Positions 27,681 through 36,240 of a DNA stretch of 64,000 nt are shown in pieces. The position numbers and the translations under genes were made by a program. The notes beneath the pieces were generated by a model. That model was not told the origin of the DNA. It saw nothing but the letters and a program-made list of their open reading frames with translations, and made no database searches. How positions within the stretch are numbered: the first letter of the stretch is position 1; the number at the start of each line of letters is the position of its first letter. Source of the DNA: Flavobacterium sp. KS-LB2 (GTDB taxonomy: Bacteria > Bacteroidota > Bacteroidia > Flavobacteriales > Flavobacteriaceae); assembly GCF_036895565.1 (NCBI RefSeq), contig NZ_CP145904.1:62001-126000 (forward strand), read 5' to 3'.

Positions 27681-27731
27681 AGACTACTGCTAACAGCCAC
27701 TACACCCCACTAGTGCTCGTTTCTCCTCGTT

Positions 27732-27797
27732 CTCTGGTGCTCGTCTGCGACGAGTACCTACTTAAATTAAGAGACAAATTATAGCGTTTGCAACGCG
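27732..27797 (+). repeat. REP pair, left inverted copy
   Basis: This 66-bp unit has two small palindromes: GCTCGT-CTGCG-ACGAGT and GCGTTTGCAACGCG. The inverted partner at 28451-28516 has the same length. The outer 33 bp are identical except for two changes that keep the first hairpin paired. Confidence 0.8.
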
Positions 27798-27880
27798 GAT
27801 CGCTAAAACCGGAGTACCTTTAAAACAAGTATACGACTGTTTATAGTAGCGTTTCTTAAAATCGATATTTTCAAAAAAAT

Positions 27881-28435
27881 ATGTCTGAGAATTATAAAGT
27901 TATCGATAGTACAGTGCCAACTTTTATTACAATAACAGTTGTAGATTGGGTTGATTTATTAGTAAGACCTAATTATTGTAGTATTTTAGACGAATCCTTA
28001 AATTATTGTATCAAGGAAAAAGGATTGAGTGTGCATGCTTATGTATATATGACTAGTCATATTCATTTAATTGTAACAGCATTTGATGGTGAATTACAAG
28101 GTGTTATTCGGGATTTTAAAAAATTCACCTCAAAAAAACTGATAGAAGCGTTAAAAGAATATCCTGAGAGCAGGCGAGAATGGCTGTTACGGAAATTTAG
28201 TTTTGAAGCTCAAAAATCAGGAAGAGCTAAAAATTATAAAGTGTGGCAAGATGGTTTTCATCCGGTTATATTGGATACTTTGGAAAAAATAGAACAGCGT
28301 CTAAACTATATTCATTATAATCCTGTTGAAGCCGAAATTGTTTTTCATGAAAGAGATTATGTAAACAGTAGTTATAGAAATTATGAAGAAGACAATACTG
28401 TTTTTTGTAATGTAAATGTCGAACCTTTATGGTAA
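27881..28435 (+). CDS. REP-associated tyrosine transposase (RAYT, Y1/HUH family)
   Basis: The 184-aa single-domain protein resembles the IS200-like Y1 transposases. It has the HUH pair in VYMTSHIHLIVTA (residues near 58-62), the family segment GVIRDFKKFTSKKL and the C-terminal LNYIHYNPVEAEIV typical of RAYTs. These enzymes cut single-stranded REP hairpins at one strand using a tyrosine and are thought to spread REP sequences. Inverted 66-bp REP pairs lie 84 bp before and 16 bp after the gene, giving a complete RAYT/REP unit that looks intact. Confidence 0.88.
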   Translation: MSENYKVIDSTVPTFITITVVDWVDLLVRPNYCSILDESLNYCIKEKGLSVHAYVYMTSHIHLIVTAFDGELQGVIRDFKKFTSKKLIEALKEYPESRREWLLRKFSFEAQKSGRAKNYKVWQDGFHPVILDTLEKIEQRLNYIHYNPVEAEIVFHERDYVNSSYRNYEEDNTVFCNVNVEPLW

Positions 28436-28450
28436 TCTGTTTATATTAGT

Positions 28451-28516
28451 CGCGTTGCAAACGCTTTATTTAGTTTACATAAGTAAGTAGGTACTCGTTG
28501 CAAACGAGCACCAGAG
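28451..28516 (-). repeat. REP pair, right inverted copy
   Basis: This is the reverse complement of the 27732-27797 unit, with identical ends (CGCGTTGCAAACGCT and GAGCACCAGAG) and a diverged middle of about 18 bp. It begins 16 bp after the transposase stop. Confidence 0.8.
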
Positions 28517-28535
28517 TACAGAGACACTACAGAAC

Positions 28536-28574
28536 AAAAAAAAGACCTTTAGAATTTTCTAAAGGTCTTTTTTT
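28536..28574. terminator. Bidirectional terminator
   Basis: AAAAGACCTTTAGA pairs with TCTAAAGGTCTTTT, with A/T runs on both sides. It can end the DUF3078 transcript and shields the RAYT unit. Confidence 0.8.
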
Positions 28575-28589
28575 ATAAAATATATTTTC

Positions 28590-29438
28590 TTAAAACCCGT
28601 AATTAACGCCCAATCCAAATACTTCTCTAACCTGAACGGCTTGAATCGAATTGTCATCATAAATGGCCTGAACGGCTACGTTAGCCGACAAGTATTTGTT
28701 GATTTTCATGATGACATTCATTTGGTAATCAATATCAACGTTTTGAGGATTATCTAAATAATTGGAATATAAATTCAATCGGTTTTCTACAGATACATTC
28801 GTCATGATATTAAATTTGTAATATCCTGAAATGCTGGCTCCAAATTCAAATCGGGTTGCATCGCCTTGCAATACTCCAAAAGAAGGACCAAGTTCTGTAA
28901 AATGAGGATGAACAACAATAAGTTTAGCCGTTGCCGGAGAAAAATTGACACTTAAATTATCACTTTTTTTCCAAAGCATTCCTGGTCCCAATTGGAAATA
29001 AGCTGGAGAGAAAAAATGCGAAATTTTCAACATATTTTTATCTAAACCAGTATCCATCTGTGTTTTGAAATTGAAAAACATAGAATAGTACCATTGTCCG
29101 TTGGCTTTCTTTCCATAAAGCGAATTTAATTCCAGGCGGTCATCAGTTTTAGCTATTTTTTCATCTCCTTTTATTTTGGTTAAACCATACGCTAGAATCA
29201 GTTTGTTATCCCAAACGACATCTCCTTTTTTATAATTGAAGTCATAATTCAGTCCAAAATTCCCCGCCACATTCGATGTTCCACCACCCAACCATTGCTT
29301 ATTGTAAGCAGATTGATTGAAAAGCAGTGATATGTTTCCTTTTTTGGTCCAATACTTTATCGTGTCTGTTGCTGTTTCTTGTGCTGTAACAGCAAGTATG
29401 GTGAAAAGGAATAGGAAAGAAAAAGCTATTTTTTTCAT
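28590..29438 (-). CDS. DUF3078 outer-membrane protein
   Basis: The protein has 282 residues with a signal peptide (about 1-19, ending VTAQ). The remainder is an alternating beta-strand pattern ending in an aromatic residue (GLGVNYGF), consistent with a small outer-membrane barrel. WTKKGNISLLFNQSAYNKQW and the following WLGGGTSN are typical of DUF3078, a Bacteroidota family of unknown function. It is the last gene of the suf-linked minus-strand run and ends at a terminator. Its link to iron-sulfur assembly may be positional only. Confidence 0.85.
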   Translation of the reverse strand: MKKIAFSFLFLFTILAVTAQETATDTIKYWTKKGNISLLFNQSAYNKQWLGGGTSNVAGNFGLNYDFNYKKGDVVWDNKLILAYGLTKIKGDEKIAKTDDRLELNSLYGKKANGQWYYSMFFNFKTQMDTGLDKNMLKISHFFSPAYFQLGPGMLWKKSDNLSVNFSPATAKLIVVHPHFTELGPSFGVLQGDATRFEFGASISGYYKFNIMTNVSVENRLNLYSNYLDNPQNVDIDYQMNVIMKINKYLSANVAVQAIYDDNSIQAVQVREVFGLGVNYGF

Positions 29439-29486
29439 GACTTTATATTTTAAATGCTAACTAAAAGTATAAATTAATGTGAGGTG

Positions 29487-29999
29487 TTATTCTTTTTTTG
29501 GCGCTTTATACAACGGAACGGCAGAACATGCTTCGCCATACATTATACTTCGTGCAAAAGGTTGCAAGTAATGCGCTGCTAATACATAAGCCCGCATTGG
29601 AACCGGTTTTCTGGAACATCCTTTTATAATAACAGGTTTATGTTCATATACGGAATAGTCTATTTTTGGTAACAATTCTTCATAGAGTGAAGCGTCTAAA
29701 TCGGCTATGGTTCCATTGATGATTTTTTTTGCAAACGGTGCTAGTTGAATCGCAACCAAAATGGATGCCCAGGCCGGAACAATAGCATCGGTACTGCAAT
29801 GAATCGCTACATATTGGTCTTGGTAATGGGACCAGTCGTGATTTTTCAATTCCTCTCTAAAGTCTTTTTCTTTCAATAAAAATCCTTCTAAAAGCCATTG
29901 CGAAATATCGATTTGCGCCCGAATTCCGCTTGGATAATAATCTTCGAGATCGAAAACTTCCAGAACACTATTCGCAACTTTATTTATTATTTCTTCCAT
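29487..29999 (-). CDS. DUF2480 family protein
   Basis: This 170-aa soluble protein carries NSVLEVFDLEDYYPSGIRAQ, a central CSTDAIVPAWASILVA and a final GCSRKPVPMRAYVLAAHYLQPFARSIMYGEACS, all typical of DUF2480. Its conserved cysteines (near 89, 148 and 160) are compatible with metal or cluster handling, but this is not known. It sits in the suf cluster after sufT, separated by a palindromic AAAGTC spacer. DUF2480 genes often accompany suf genes in Flavobacteria, which hints at a related role. Confidence 0.85.
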   Translation of the reverse strand: MEEIINKVANSVLEVFDLEDYYPSGIRAQIDISQWLLEGFLLKEKDFREELKNHDWSHYQDQYVAIHCSTDAIVPAWASILVAIQLAPFAKKIINGTIADLDASLYEELLPKIDYSVYEHKPVIIKGCSRKPVPMRAYVLAAHYLQPFARSIMYGEACSAVPLYKAPKKE

Positions 30000-30005
30000 T
30001 TTTGA

Positions 30006-30077
30006 AGTCTTAAAGTCGAAAGTCGAAAGTCATAAGGTCAACTACTTTGAGACTTTATGACTTTTGACATTAGGACT
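30006..30077. repeat. Palindromic AAAGTC/GACTTT spacer (DUF2480-sufT)
   Basis: AGTCTTAAAGTCGAAAGTCG is answered by GACTTTATGACTTTTGAC, so the spacer can fold as a long imperfect hairpin. Related sequences occur in the sufD, sufC and sufB-sufA spacers. Confidence 0.55.
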
Positions 30078-30080
30078 AAT

Positions 30081-30404
30081 TTAAAGCATTCCCAATTCTA
30101 ATTTTGCTTCTTCACTCATTAAATCTTTGCTCCACGGTGGGTCAAAAGTGATTTCTACTTCAGCATCTTTTACATTGGTAATTGATTTTACTTTTTCTTC
30201 TACTTCTCTTGGTAAACTTTCTGCAACTGGGCAGTTTGGGGAAGTAAGCGTCATCAAGATTTTTACTTCATAATCGGTATTAACCATTACGTCATAAATC
30301 AATCCTAATTCGTAGATGTCTACAGGAATCTCCGGATCGTAGATGGTCTTTAATATTTTTACGATTGATTCTCCTAATTCAGTGGTGTCTATTTCTTGTG
30401 TCAT
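30081..30404 (-). CDS. sufT: SufT-like iron-sulfur assembly protein (MIP18/DUF59)
   Basis: The 107-aa protein consists of the MIP18 domain: IVKILKTIYDPEIPVDIYELGL, then TSPNCPVAESLP with the conserved Cys58, and EITFDPPWSKDLMSEEAKLELGML at the end. SufT helps mature iron-sulfur proteins, probably in cluster carriage when demand is high. It sits in the downstream half of the suf cluster, 22 bp from the next upstream gene. Assignment as SufT rather than another DUF59 protein rests on that context. Confidence 0.88.
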   Translation of the reverse strand: MTQEIDTTELGESIVKILKTIYDPEIPVDIYELGLIYDVMVNTDYEVKILMTLTSPNCPVAESLPREVEEKVKSITNVKDAEVEITFDPPWSKDLMSEEAKLELGML

Positions 30405-30426
30405 AATTTTAAATTTTGTTATTTTT

Positions 30427-31143
30427 TTATTCGTAAGTAACTGATATTAATGTAATTGTATCAAATATAGAAACGATTTCACCAACTCCAAAATCATTAT
30501 TTGAAAATATAATATCAGGCGTAATTTTAGTATTGTATTTTTTGTCTAAACTAATCACATTCGTTTGAATACCTTTGCTGTTCTGAAAAGTGTAAGTTCC
30601 TAAACTTTTATCGGCACTTGTAAAATTGATCTTTTTTAATTGTGAGTCAAACGATTTTGTGTACTTTATTCTTGGATAGTTAGTATGAATTTTTTTTTCA
30701 TTGTAATCAACAACAACATTGAATTTAAATGGACTATAACTGCTTCCAAAATATTTTTTAAAAATTTCGTTTAAAGTTTTATTCCCTCTCGTGAAAGATA
30801 GTTTTGTTTTATTCTTTTTTAAATCATAGGTTCCCTCTATCGTATGTGTTGTATGATATAAATTATTTTCTAGCTTTTTTTTATCTTCGTTATTAAAATT
30901 TTTAATTTCAAGAAATCCAATAATTTTTGTTGAATCGGTCGGGCTTATTACTTTTGAAAATTTTAATTTTGGATATTCTACTTTGAGTAATAATGTGTCT
31001 GCGTACACTTTGTAATTTTCAATGAAAAAGTTCGATTTTTGCTCATAAACAAATTTTACCTTTGAATATTTTTCCGGTATTACTGTTTGTGAGAAAACAA
31101 TATTACAGACTAAAATTATCAATGTAAAAAATATTTTTTTCAT
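30427..31143 (-). CDS. Hypothetical exported protein inside the suf cluster
   Basis: The protein has 238 residues from the ATG at 31143. A longer frame to 31185 would overlap sufE and lack the signal at the N-terminus. A signal peptide (about 1-18, NIVFSQ) precedes a Lys-rich, beta-strand-rich mature part. No family is recognised. It lies 13 bp downstream of sufE and 22 bp upstream of sufT. It is more AT-rich than its neighbours and its secreted nature does not fit cytoplasmic SUF chemistry, so it may be a later insertion into the operon. Confidence 0.65.
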   Translation of the reverse strand: MKKIFFTLIILVCNIVFSQTVIPEKYSKVKFVYEQKSNFFIENYKVYADTLLLKVEYPKLKFSKVISPTDSTKIIGFLEIKNFNNEDKKKLENNLYHTTHTIEGTYDLKKNKTKLSFTRGNKTLNEIFKKYFGSSYSPFKFNVVVDYNEKKIHTNYPRIKYTKSFDSQLKKINFTSADKSLGTYTFQNSKGIQTNVISLDKKYNTKITPDIIFSNNDFGVGEIVSIFDTITLISVTYE

Positions 31144-31156
31144 AAGAATAGCAAAA

Positions 31157-31576
31157 TTAATTCTGCGCATTGAACGCCAAAGCATACATTTTTATATTTT
31201 TTATCATAGATACCAATCCATTGGCGCGTGTGGGCGATAAATGTTCTTTCAAGCCTATTTCATCAATAAAACCCATATCAGCTTCCAGAATATCAGACGC
31301 TTTTTGATTGGAAAAAGTCCGAATCAATATCGCAATAATTCCTTTGGTCAAAATGGCATCACTATCGGCAGTGAAAACAATTTTATCATCCGTTTGTTCT
31401 CCTTGTAGCCACACTTTTGACTGGCAGCCTTTAATCAAATTGTTTTCGGTTTTGAATTCTTCTTTAATTAGTGGTAGTTTTTTGCCTAATTCGATGATGT
31501 ATTCATAACGCTCCATCCAATCGTCAAACATGGAGAATTCGTCGACTATTTCTTCTTGTATTTCTTTAATTTTCAT
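31157..31576 (-). CDS. sufE: SufE, sulfur acceptor for the cysteine desulfurase
   Basis: The 139-aa SufE-fold protein carries WMERYEYIIELGKKLP near the N-terminus. The catalytic Cys51 lies in LIKGCQSKVWLQ, the loop that takes persulfide from SufS and hands it to SufB. The C-terminus HLSPTRANGLVSMI is also conserved. Length is normal. It is separated from sufS only by the short lipoprotein gene, as part of one transcription unit. Confidence 0.95.
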   Translation of the reverse strand: MKIKEIQEEIVDEFSMFDDWMERYEYIIELGKKLPLIKEEFKTENNLIKGCQSKVWLQGEQTDDKIVFTADSDAILTKGIIAILIRTFSNQKASDILEADMGFIDEIGLKEHLSPTRANGLVSMIKNIKMYALAFNAQN

Positions 31577-31599
31577 AGTATGCTGAATTTGTTTCAGTT

Positions 31600-32031
31600 T
31601 TATTCTTTAGCTAATGAAGTTATGGTATTCACGAATTTCTTAATTTCTTTTGGTGGAAACCCATGATCAAAACTATCCGTTTCATACGCTTTGTCTTTGA
31701 AGGTAATTTTCAAATTCGCGATAGCTGCACCGTCGTAAAATCGTTTCTCAGTTGGTGCTTTTAATTGGGGTAAACTATCTAATTCCATCGTTTCAAAACA
31801 ATCTAAAATATCCTTCCATTCAGCATCCGATATTTTTTTTGGTACTGGTTTGTCATTTCCATCTCTGTCCTTAGAAATAGTTACCATCTGATTTTTGACG
31901 GTTATTTTTTGATAAAAACCTCTGGTATTGGCGGTGTATTCAATGACAGCAGTTTCAATATCTTGCGCTTTGGCACTATCACAACCGTTGCCCAAAAAAA
32001 TCGTTAGGAACAATAAAGAAAGTATTTTCAT
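31600..32031 (-). CDS. Hypothetical lipoprotein between sufS and sufE
   Basis: The 143-aa protein has a signal and lipobox (FLGNGC at about 12-17). The mature part begins QDIETAVIEYTANTRGFYQK and ends with SFDHGFPPKEIKKFVNTITSL. It resembles small flavobacterial lipoproteins of unknown function. It is in tight spacing with sufS (19 bp) and sufE (23 bp), so it is co-transcribed, although a surface lipoprotein has no evident part in SUF assembly. No homologue of known function is recognised. Confidence 0.65.
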   Translation of the reverse strand: MKILSLLFLTIFLGNGCDSAKAQDIETAVIEYTANTRGFYQKITVKNQMVTISKDRDGNDKPVPKKISDAEWKDILDCFETMELDSLPQLKAPTEKRFYDGAAIANLKITFKDKAYETDSFDHGFPPKEIKKFVNTITSLAKE

Positions 32032-32050
32032 GTGACTTTAATTTTAGTTT

Positions 32051-33265
32051 TTAAGATAACATAAGTTGCGCTTTTTTGATAGCAGCAACCATGATGTCAA
32101 TTTCTTCTTTGGTATTATAAAAAGCAAATGACGCTCGTATCGTTCCAGGAATACAAAAGAAAGTCATGATAGGTTGCGCACAATGATGGCCTGTTCGTAC
32201 CGCTATTCCTAATTTGTCAATTATGGTGCCAATATCATACGGATGAATTCCTTCAATGTTAAACGAAATTACGGAAGTTTTTTCTTTTGACGTACCAAAA
32301 ATTTTCAAACCTTCAATTTCTAATAAACGTTGCGTTCCATACTCCAGTAATTCTTTTTCTTGCTGTTGAATGTTGTCAAAACCTACTTCGTTCATATAAT
32401 CAACGGCGGTTCCTAGTGCAATTCCGCCAGCAATGTTTGGTGTTCCTGCTTCAAATTTATGTGGCAATTCTGCATAGGTTGTTTTCTCAAAACTTACTTC
32501 TTTGATCATTTCGCCACCACCTTGATACGGTGGTAATTTATTCAGCCAATCTTCTTTTCCGTATAAAATTCCAGTTCCTGTGGGACCACAAATTTTATGT
32601 CCTGAAAAAACATAGAAATCACAATCCAAAGCTTGGACATCGGGTTTTAAATGTGGAACTGCTTGCGCTCCATCAATCAAAATTGCTGCTCCAATTTCAT
32701 GCGCTTTGTCAATCATATATTTAATTGGATTGACCGTTCCAAGAGCATTCGAAATATGATTTACGGTTACGATTTTTGTTTTATCCGAAAGTAATTTGTC
32801 ATATTCAGACATAATCAATTCTCCATCCTCATTCATTGGAATCACACGCAAAGTCGCTCTCGTTTTCTCACACAACATTTGCCAAGGCACAATATTGCTG
32901 TGGTGTTCCAATGCCGAAACCAAAACTTCATCACCGGGTTTTAAAATCGAAGCAAATCCATTGGCAACTAAATTGATTCCGTGTGTTGTTCCCGAAGTGA
33001 AAAGCACTTCATGAGCGAATTTCGCATTGATATGATTTTGAAGTTTACCGCGTGAAATTTCGTAAGCATCCGTCGCTAGTTGACTTAACGTGTGAACGCC
33101 ACGATGAATATTAGCGTTGATTTCCTGATAATATTTTGAAATCGCATCAATTACCACTTGTGGTTTTTGCGAAGTAGCTCCATTATCGAAATAAACCAAT
33201 GGTTTTCCGTTTACTTTTTGGGAAAGAATAGGGAAGTCGGCTCTAATTTTATTTATGTCTAACAT
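32051..33265 (-). CDS. sufS: SufS, group II cysteine desulfurase
   Basis: About 404 residues. It is a PLP-dependent fold-type I enzyme, with the PLP lysine Lys224 in FSGHKICGPTGTG and the catalytic Cys (about residue 361) in RTGHHCAQPIM. The N-terminus MLDINKIRADFPILSQK is the SufS form; the ATG at 33265 is preferred to a start 54 bp upstream. It removes sulfur from cysteine and passes it via SufE to the SufBCD scaffold. It leads the second suf half-operon and has a good own promoter. Confidence 0.95.
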   Translation of the reverse strand: MLDINKIRADFPILSQKVNGKPLVYFDNGATSQKPQVVIDAISKYYQEINANIHRGVHTLSQLATDAYEISRGKLQNHINAKFAHEVLFTSGTTHGINLVANGFASILKPGDEVLVSALEHHSNIVPWQMLCEKTRATLRVIPMNEDGELIMSEYDKLLSDKTKIVTVNHISNALGTVNPIKYMIDKAHEIGAAILIDGAQAVPHLKPDVQALDCDFYVFSGHKICGPTGTGILYGKEDWLNKLPPYQGGGEMIKEVSFEKTTYAELPHKFEAGTPNIAGGIALGTAVDYMNEVGFDNIQQQEKELLEYGTQRLLEIEGLKIFGTSKEKTSVISFNIEGIHPYDIGTIIDKLGIAVRTGHHCAQPIMTFFCIPGTIRASFAFYNTKEEIDIMVAAIKKAQLMLS

Positions 33266-33376
33266 GTGTCTGCTTTTTTTAATGTTTTGTTGGTCTTGAA
33301 TAAAGCCAATAGTCAACATTTTTTTAGAGAAACTAATCTAAGATTAGCTCATCATTATTTAGAATTTTTCTAAATA

Positions 33377-33411
33377 CAAAAGTAGTGAAATTGGAATTAA
33401 TTTTTGGCAAA
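33377..33411 (-). promoter_or_regulatory. Promoter of the sufS unit
   Basis: On the minus strand TTTG (33411-33408), a 23-bp spacer and TACTTTTG (33384-33377) match the Bacteroidota consensus, with the same spacing as the rseP promoter. The leader is about 105 nt. Confidence 0.6.
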
Positions 33412-33499
33412 CACTTGTTAATAAAACTTGATTTTCTCAATTCAATATCGGTTCAAAAATGTGGTTCTTTTTTATTAAATTGCTTCAAATTAATTCTCT

Positions 33500-34855
33500 A
33501 TGAAAAAAATCTTTAAGTTCGTTGGTTTTGCTTCTTTCATCGGAATCTTTTATGTTGGATTCACGACTTATCCAAAATTAGATTTAATTTCTGGCTTTTC
33601 AGCCAAAAGTATCGCTTCGGGACATTTTATTGATAATCGTTCGCAAGAAATGATTGAGAAAGGCGACAATGATATCGACATGATTGATTTGGCAAAAAAT
33701 AAAATTGAAAATGCCGGAAAATTTGCTGTGGCTTCAGTTTACGGTTTGAAAGAACGAAAAGCAATTTACCGTGAAGGTTTAGGAGCGACTTTAATCAACG
33801 ATGATTTTGATGTTTCAAAACCGTATTTGGTTCCCAAAAGAACAAAGTTGAATAATAATTTACCTTTTCCGTATGGAAATAATGAACCTGAAGACACCAT
33901 TTTTGCTAACGTTGATTATGCTAAATTGAATGTGGCTGTAGCCAATGCTTTTGATAAAAAAGGAGAATTGAAAAAGAGAACGCGTTCCCTTTTAGTAATT
34001 TATAAAGACAAAATCATTGCCGAAAAGTACGATACTGGTTTCGATAAAAACAGTAAAATTTTGGGCTGGTCGATGACAAAAAGTATTACTAGCGCGATGT
34101 TTGGAGTTTTAGAAAAACAAGGAAAATTTGATATTGATGCGCCAGCTCCAATTCCTGAATGGGCGAATGATAAACGAAAATTGATAACTACTAGTGATTT
34201 ACTTCACATGAATTCCGGTTTGGAATGGGAAGAGAAATACGATAAAATTTGCGATGCTACTCAAATGCTTTTTCAAGCCGAGGATATGACGCGTTCCCAA
34301 CTTGAGAAACCGGCCGAATATAAACCTAACACGCGATGGAATTATTCATCTGGAACGACAAATTTACTTTCAGGGATTTTGCGCAAGCAGTTCAAAACGC
34401 ATCAAGAATATTTAGATTTTTGGTACACAGATTTAATTGATAAAATAGGAATGAATTCTATGGTAATCGAAACGGATATGGCAGGAAATTATGTAGGTTC
34501 ATCCTACGGTTGGGCTACAACGAGAGATTGGTCAAAATTTGGCTTGTTGTATTTGCATAAAGGAAACTGGAACGGAGAACAAATTTTCAACGAAAGTTGG
34601 ACGAAATACACTGCAACTCCTACAAATACATCTAACGGAAGATATGGCGGACACTTTTGGCTCAATGCTGGAGGACATTTTCCCGATGTTCCAAGGGAAA
34701 TGTACTATTGCAGCGGTTTTCAAGGGCAAATGGTGGCGATTATTCCGTCACTTGATTTAGTAATTGTACGAATGGGGTTGAAAGAAGAATCTAATTTTGA
34801 TTTTAATGGAATGTTGAGTGGGATAATTGGGAGTTTGAAAAAACAATCATATTAA
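33500..34855 (+). CDS. Serine hydrolase, class C beta-lactamase / esterase-like
   Basis: The protein has 451 residues. A signal or anchor (about 1-22) precedes a lead segment, and the beta-lactamase-fold domain spans about 155-440. The SxxK motif is SMTKS (nucleophile Ser near 191), the second motif is WNYSSGTTN, and the third element is in GHFWLNAGGHF. Such exported enzymes hydrolyse esters, amides or cell-wall peptides; true lactamase activity is not expected. The gene is on the plus strand and splits the suf genes into sufABCD and sufSE parts. A strong palindromic terminator separates it from sufD. Confidence 0.88.
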   Translation: MKKIFKFVGFASFIGIFYVGFTTYPKLDLISGFSAKSIASGHFIDNRSQEMIEKGDNDIDMIDLAKNKIENAGKFAVASVYGLKERKAIYREGLGATLINDDFDVSKPYLVPKRTKLNNNLPFPYGNNEPEDTIFANVDYAKLNVAVANAFDKKGELKKRTRSLLVIYKDKIIAEKYDTGFDKNSKILGWSMTKSITSAMFGVLEKQGKFDIDAPAPIPEWANDKRKLITTSDLLHMNSGLEWEEKYDKICDATQMLFQAEDMTRSQLEKPAEYKPNTRWNYSSGTTNLLSGILRKQFKTHQEYLDFWYTDLIDKIGMNSMVIETDMAGNYVGSSYGWATTRDWSKFGLLYLHKGNWNGEQIFNESWTKYTATPTNTSNGRYGGHFWLNAGGHFPDVPREMYYCSGFQGQMVAIIPSLDLVIVRMGLKEESNFDFNGMLSGIIGSLKKQSY

Positions 34856-34857
34856 AA

Positions 34858-34890
34858 AACCCTGTCAGAGTTCTAAACTCTGACAGGGTT
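34858..34890. terminator. Palindromic terminator/repeat between serine hydrolase and sufD
   Basis: AACCCTGTCAGAGTT and AACTCTGACAGGGTT are perfect 15-bp arms around a 3-nt loop. The CCCTGTCAGAG palindrome is a dispersed repeat seen in many Bacteroidota. It lies between two convergent genes. Confidence 0.7.
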
Positions 34891-34914
34891 GCTATTATAA
34901 CTTCTTGATTTGGA

Positions 34915-36231
34915 TTACAAATCAAATCCCAATTTCACCCCTAATTTCGTAGCGATAATTTTGGTAATTCGTTGTTTCAATTCTGGTATTTTGATGTTTT
35001 CGATAACGGCATTCGAGAACGCATACATCAATAATGCTTTGGCTTCTTTTTTAGGGATTCCGCGTTGTTGCATGTAGAACATTGCAGTTTCGTCTAATTG
35101 TCCAACAGTACAACCGTGAGAGCATTTTACGTCATCGGCAAAAATTTCCAATTGTGGTTTTGCATTTATTGTCGCTTTGTCGCTCAATAAAATATTGTTG
35201 CTTTTTTGGAATGCATTTGTTTTTTGTGCGTCTTTCTCCACGTATACTTTTCCGTTGAAAACTCCCGTAGAACGATCCGCATAGATTCCTTTATAATCTT
35301 GGAAACTTTCGCAATTTGGAGCCGAATGTTTTACTAAAGTATAATGATCTACGTGTTGTTTTTCGCCAATAATGGTGATTCCGTTTAAAGTGCTTGTCAA
35401 GTGTTCTCCAAAGTGATAGAAATTCAAGTTGTTTCTTGTCAAATTTCCTCCAAAAGAGAAAGTGTGAACCGAAACGTGACTTTCTTTTTGTTGAGAAACG
35501 TACGTATTGTCAATTAAATTTGCTTCAAGTGTATTGTTTTGAATTTTGTAATAATCAACGATAGCACGTTTTTGAGCAAAAATCTCGGTAACAGAATTCG
35601 TTAATACCGGATTTTCATTCAAACTTTGGTGACGCTCGATAATTTGAACATGAGAATTCTCACCAACAATCACCAAGTTTCTTGGCTGAACCAAAAGAGC
35701 TGCTTCGTTTCCAGTTGAGAAATACATAATCTCAATCGGTTTATCCGCGACTTTACTTTTTGGAATGTGGATATACGCTCCTTCATTGGCGAAAGCCGTA
35801 TTTAAAGAAGTCAGACTTTCGTCTTTGTTGGCAATTTGGTTAAAATAAGTATCAATAACCATTTTGTATTTTGGTTTGGTCAATGCCGATGACATCAAGC
35901 AAACATCAATTCCTTCGTGTGTTGTTGACGACAAATGCGAACTGAAAACACCATCAATAAACACCACTTTATAGGTGTCTATTTCGTGTAAAAAGTATTT
36001 TTTTACCTGATTAAATTCAACTGCATTTTCTTGCTTTGGAAAAACGGTAAAGTCATTTTTTAATATGGCATTTAGCGAAGTGTATTTCCAAGCTTCGTCT
36101 TTTTTGGTTGGGAAACCTTTATTTTCAAAGTTTTTTATGGCGGCAGTTCTCACGTCATGAAGTTCAGAGTGAACATCTACACGCTCTTCGAAAGCCATAA
36201 AAGACGATAGTAATTTTTCTTTCAATTCCAT
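34915..36231 (-). CDS. sufD: SufD, iron-sulfur scaffold subunit
   Basis: The 438-aa protein has the SufBD beta-helix core (about 170-400) with NLNFYHFGEHLTSTLNGI, the conserved HGCTVGQLDETAMFYMQQRG and KEAKALLMYAFSNAVIE near the C-terminus. SufD pairs with SufB and SufC to build clusters. Its N-terminal helical region includes FPTKKDEAWKYTSLNAIL, usual for SufD. Downstream is a convergent terminator. Upstream is a palindromic spacer followed by a four-helix-bundle gene that separates it from sufC. Confidence 0.95.
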   Translation of the reverse strand: MELKEKLLSSFMAFEERVDVHSELHDVRTAAIKNFENKGFPTKKDEAWKYTSLNAILKNDFTVFPKQENAVEFNQVKKYFLHEIDTYKVVFIDGVFSSHLSSTTHEGIDVCLMSSALTKPKYKMVIDTYFNQIANKDESLTSLNTAFANEGAYIHIPKSKVADKPIEIMYFSTGNEAALLVQPRNLVIVGENSHVQIIERHQSLNENPVLTNSVTEIFAQKRAIVDYYKIQNNTLEANLIDNTYVSQQKESHVSVHTFSFGGNLTRNNLNFYHFGEHLTSTLNGITIIGEKQHVDHYTLVKHSAPNCESFQDYKGIYADRSTGVFNGKVYVEKDAQKTNAFQKSNNILLSDKATINAKPQLEIFADDVKCSHGCTVGQLDETAMFYMQQRGIPKKEAKALLMYAFSNAVIENIKIPELKQRITKIIATKLGVKLGFDL

Positions 36232-36240
36232 TTTAATTTA

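Noticed and set aside
26852..27694. Integron attC sites around the orphan membrane protein
   Set aside because: The GTTAGCA arms do not match the GTTRRRY core, the long imperfect attC palindrome is not visible, and there is no integrase.
34858..34890. The CCCTGTCAGAG palindrome as a novel regulatory site
   Set aside because: It lies between two convergent genes and resembles a dispersed terminator-like repeat of many Bacteroidota; a special role is not needed.
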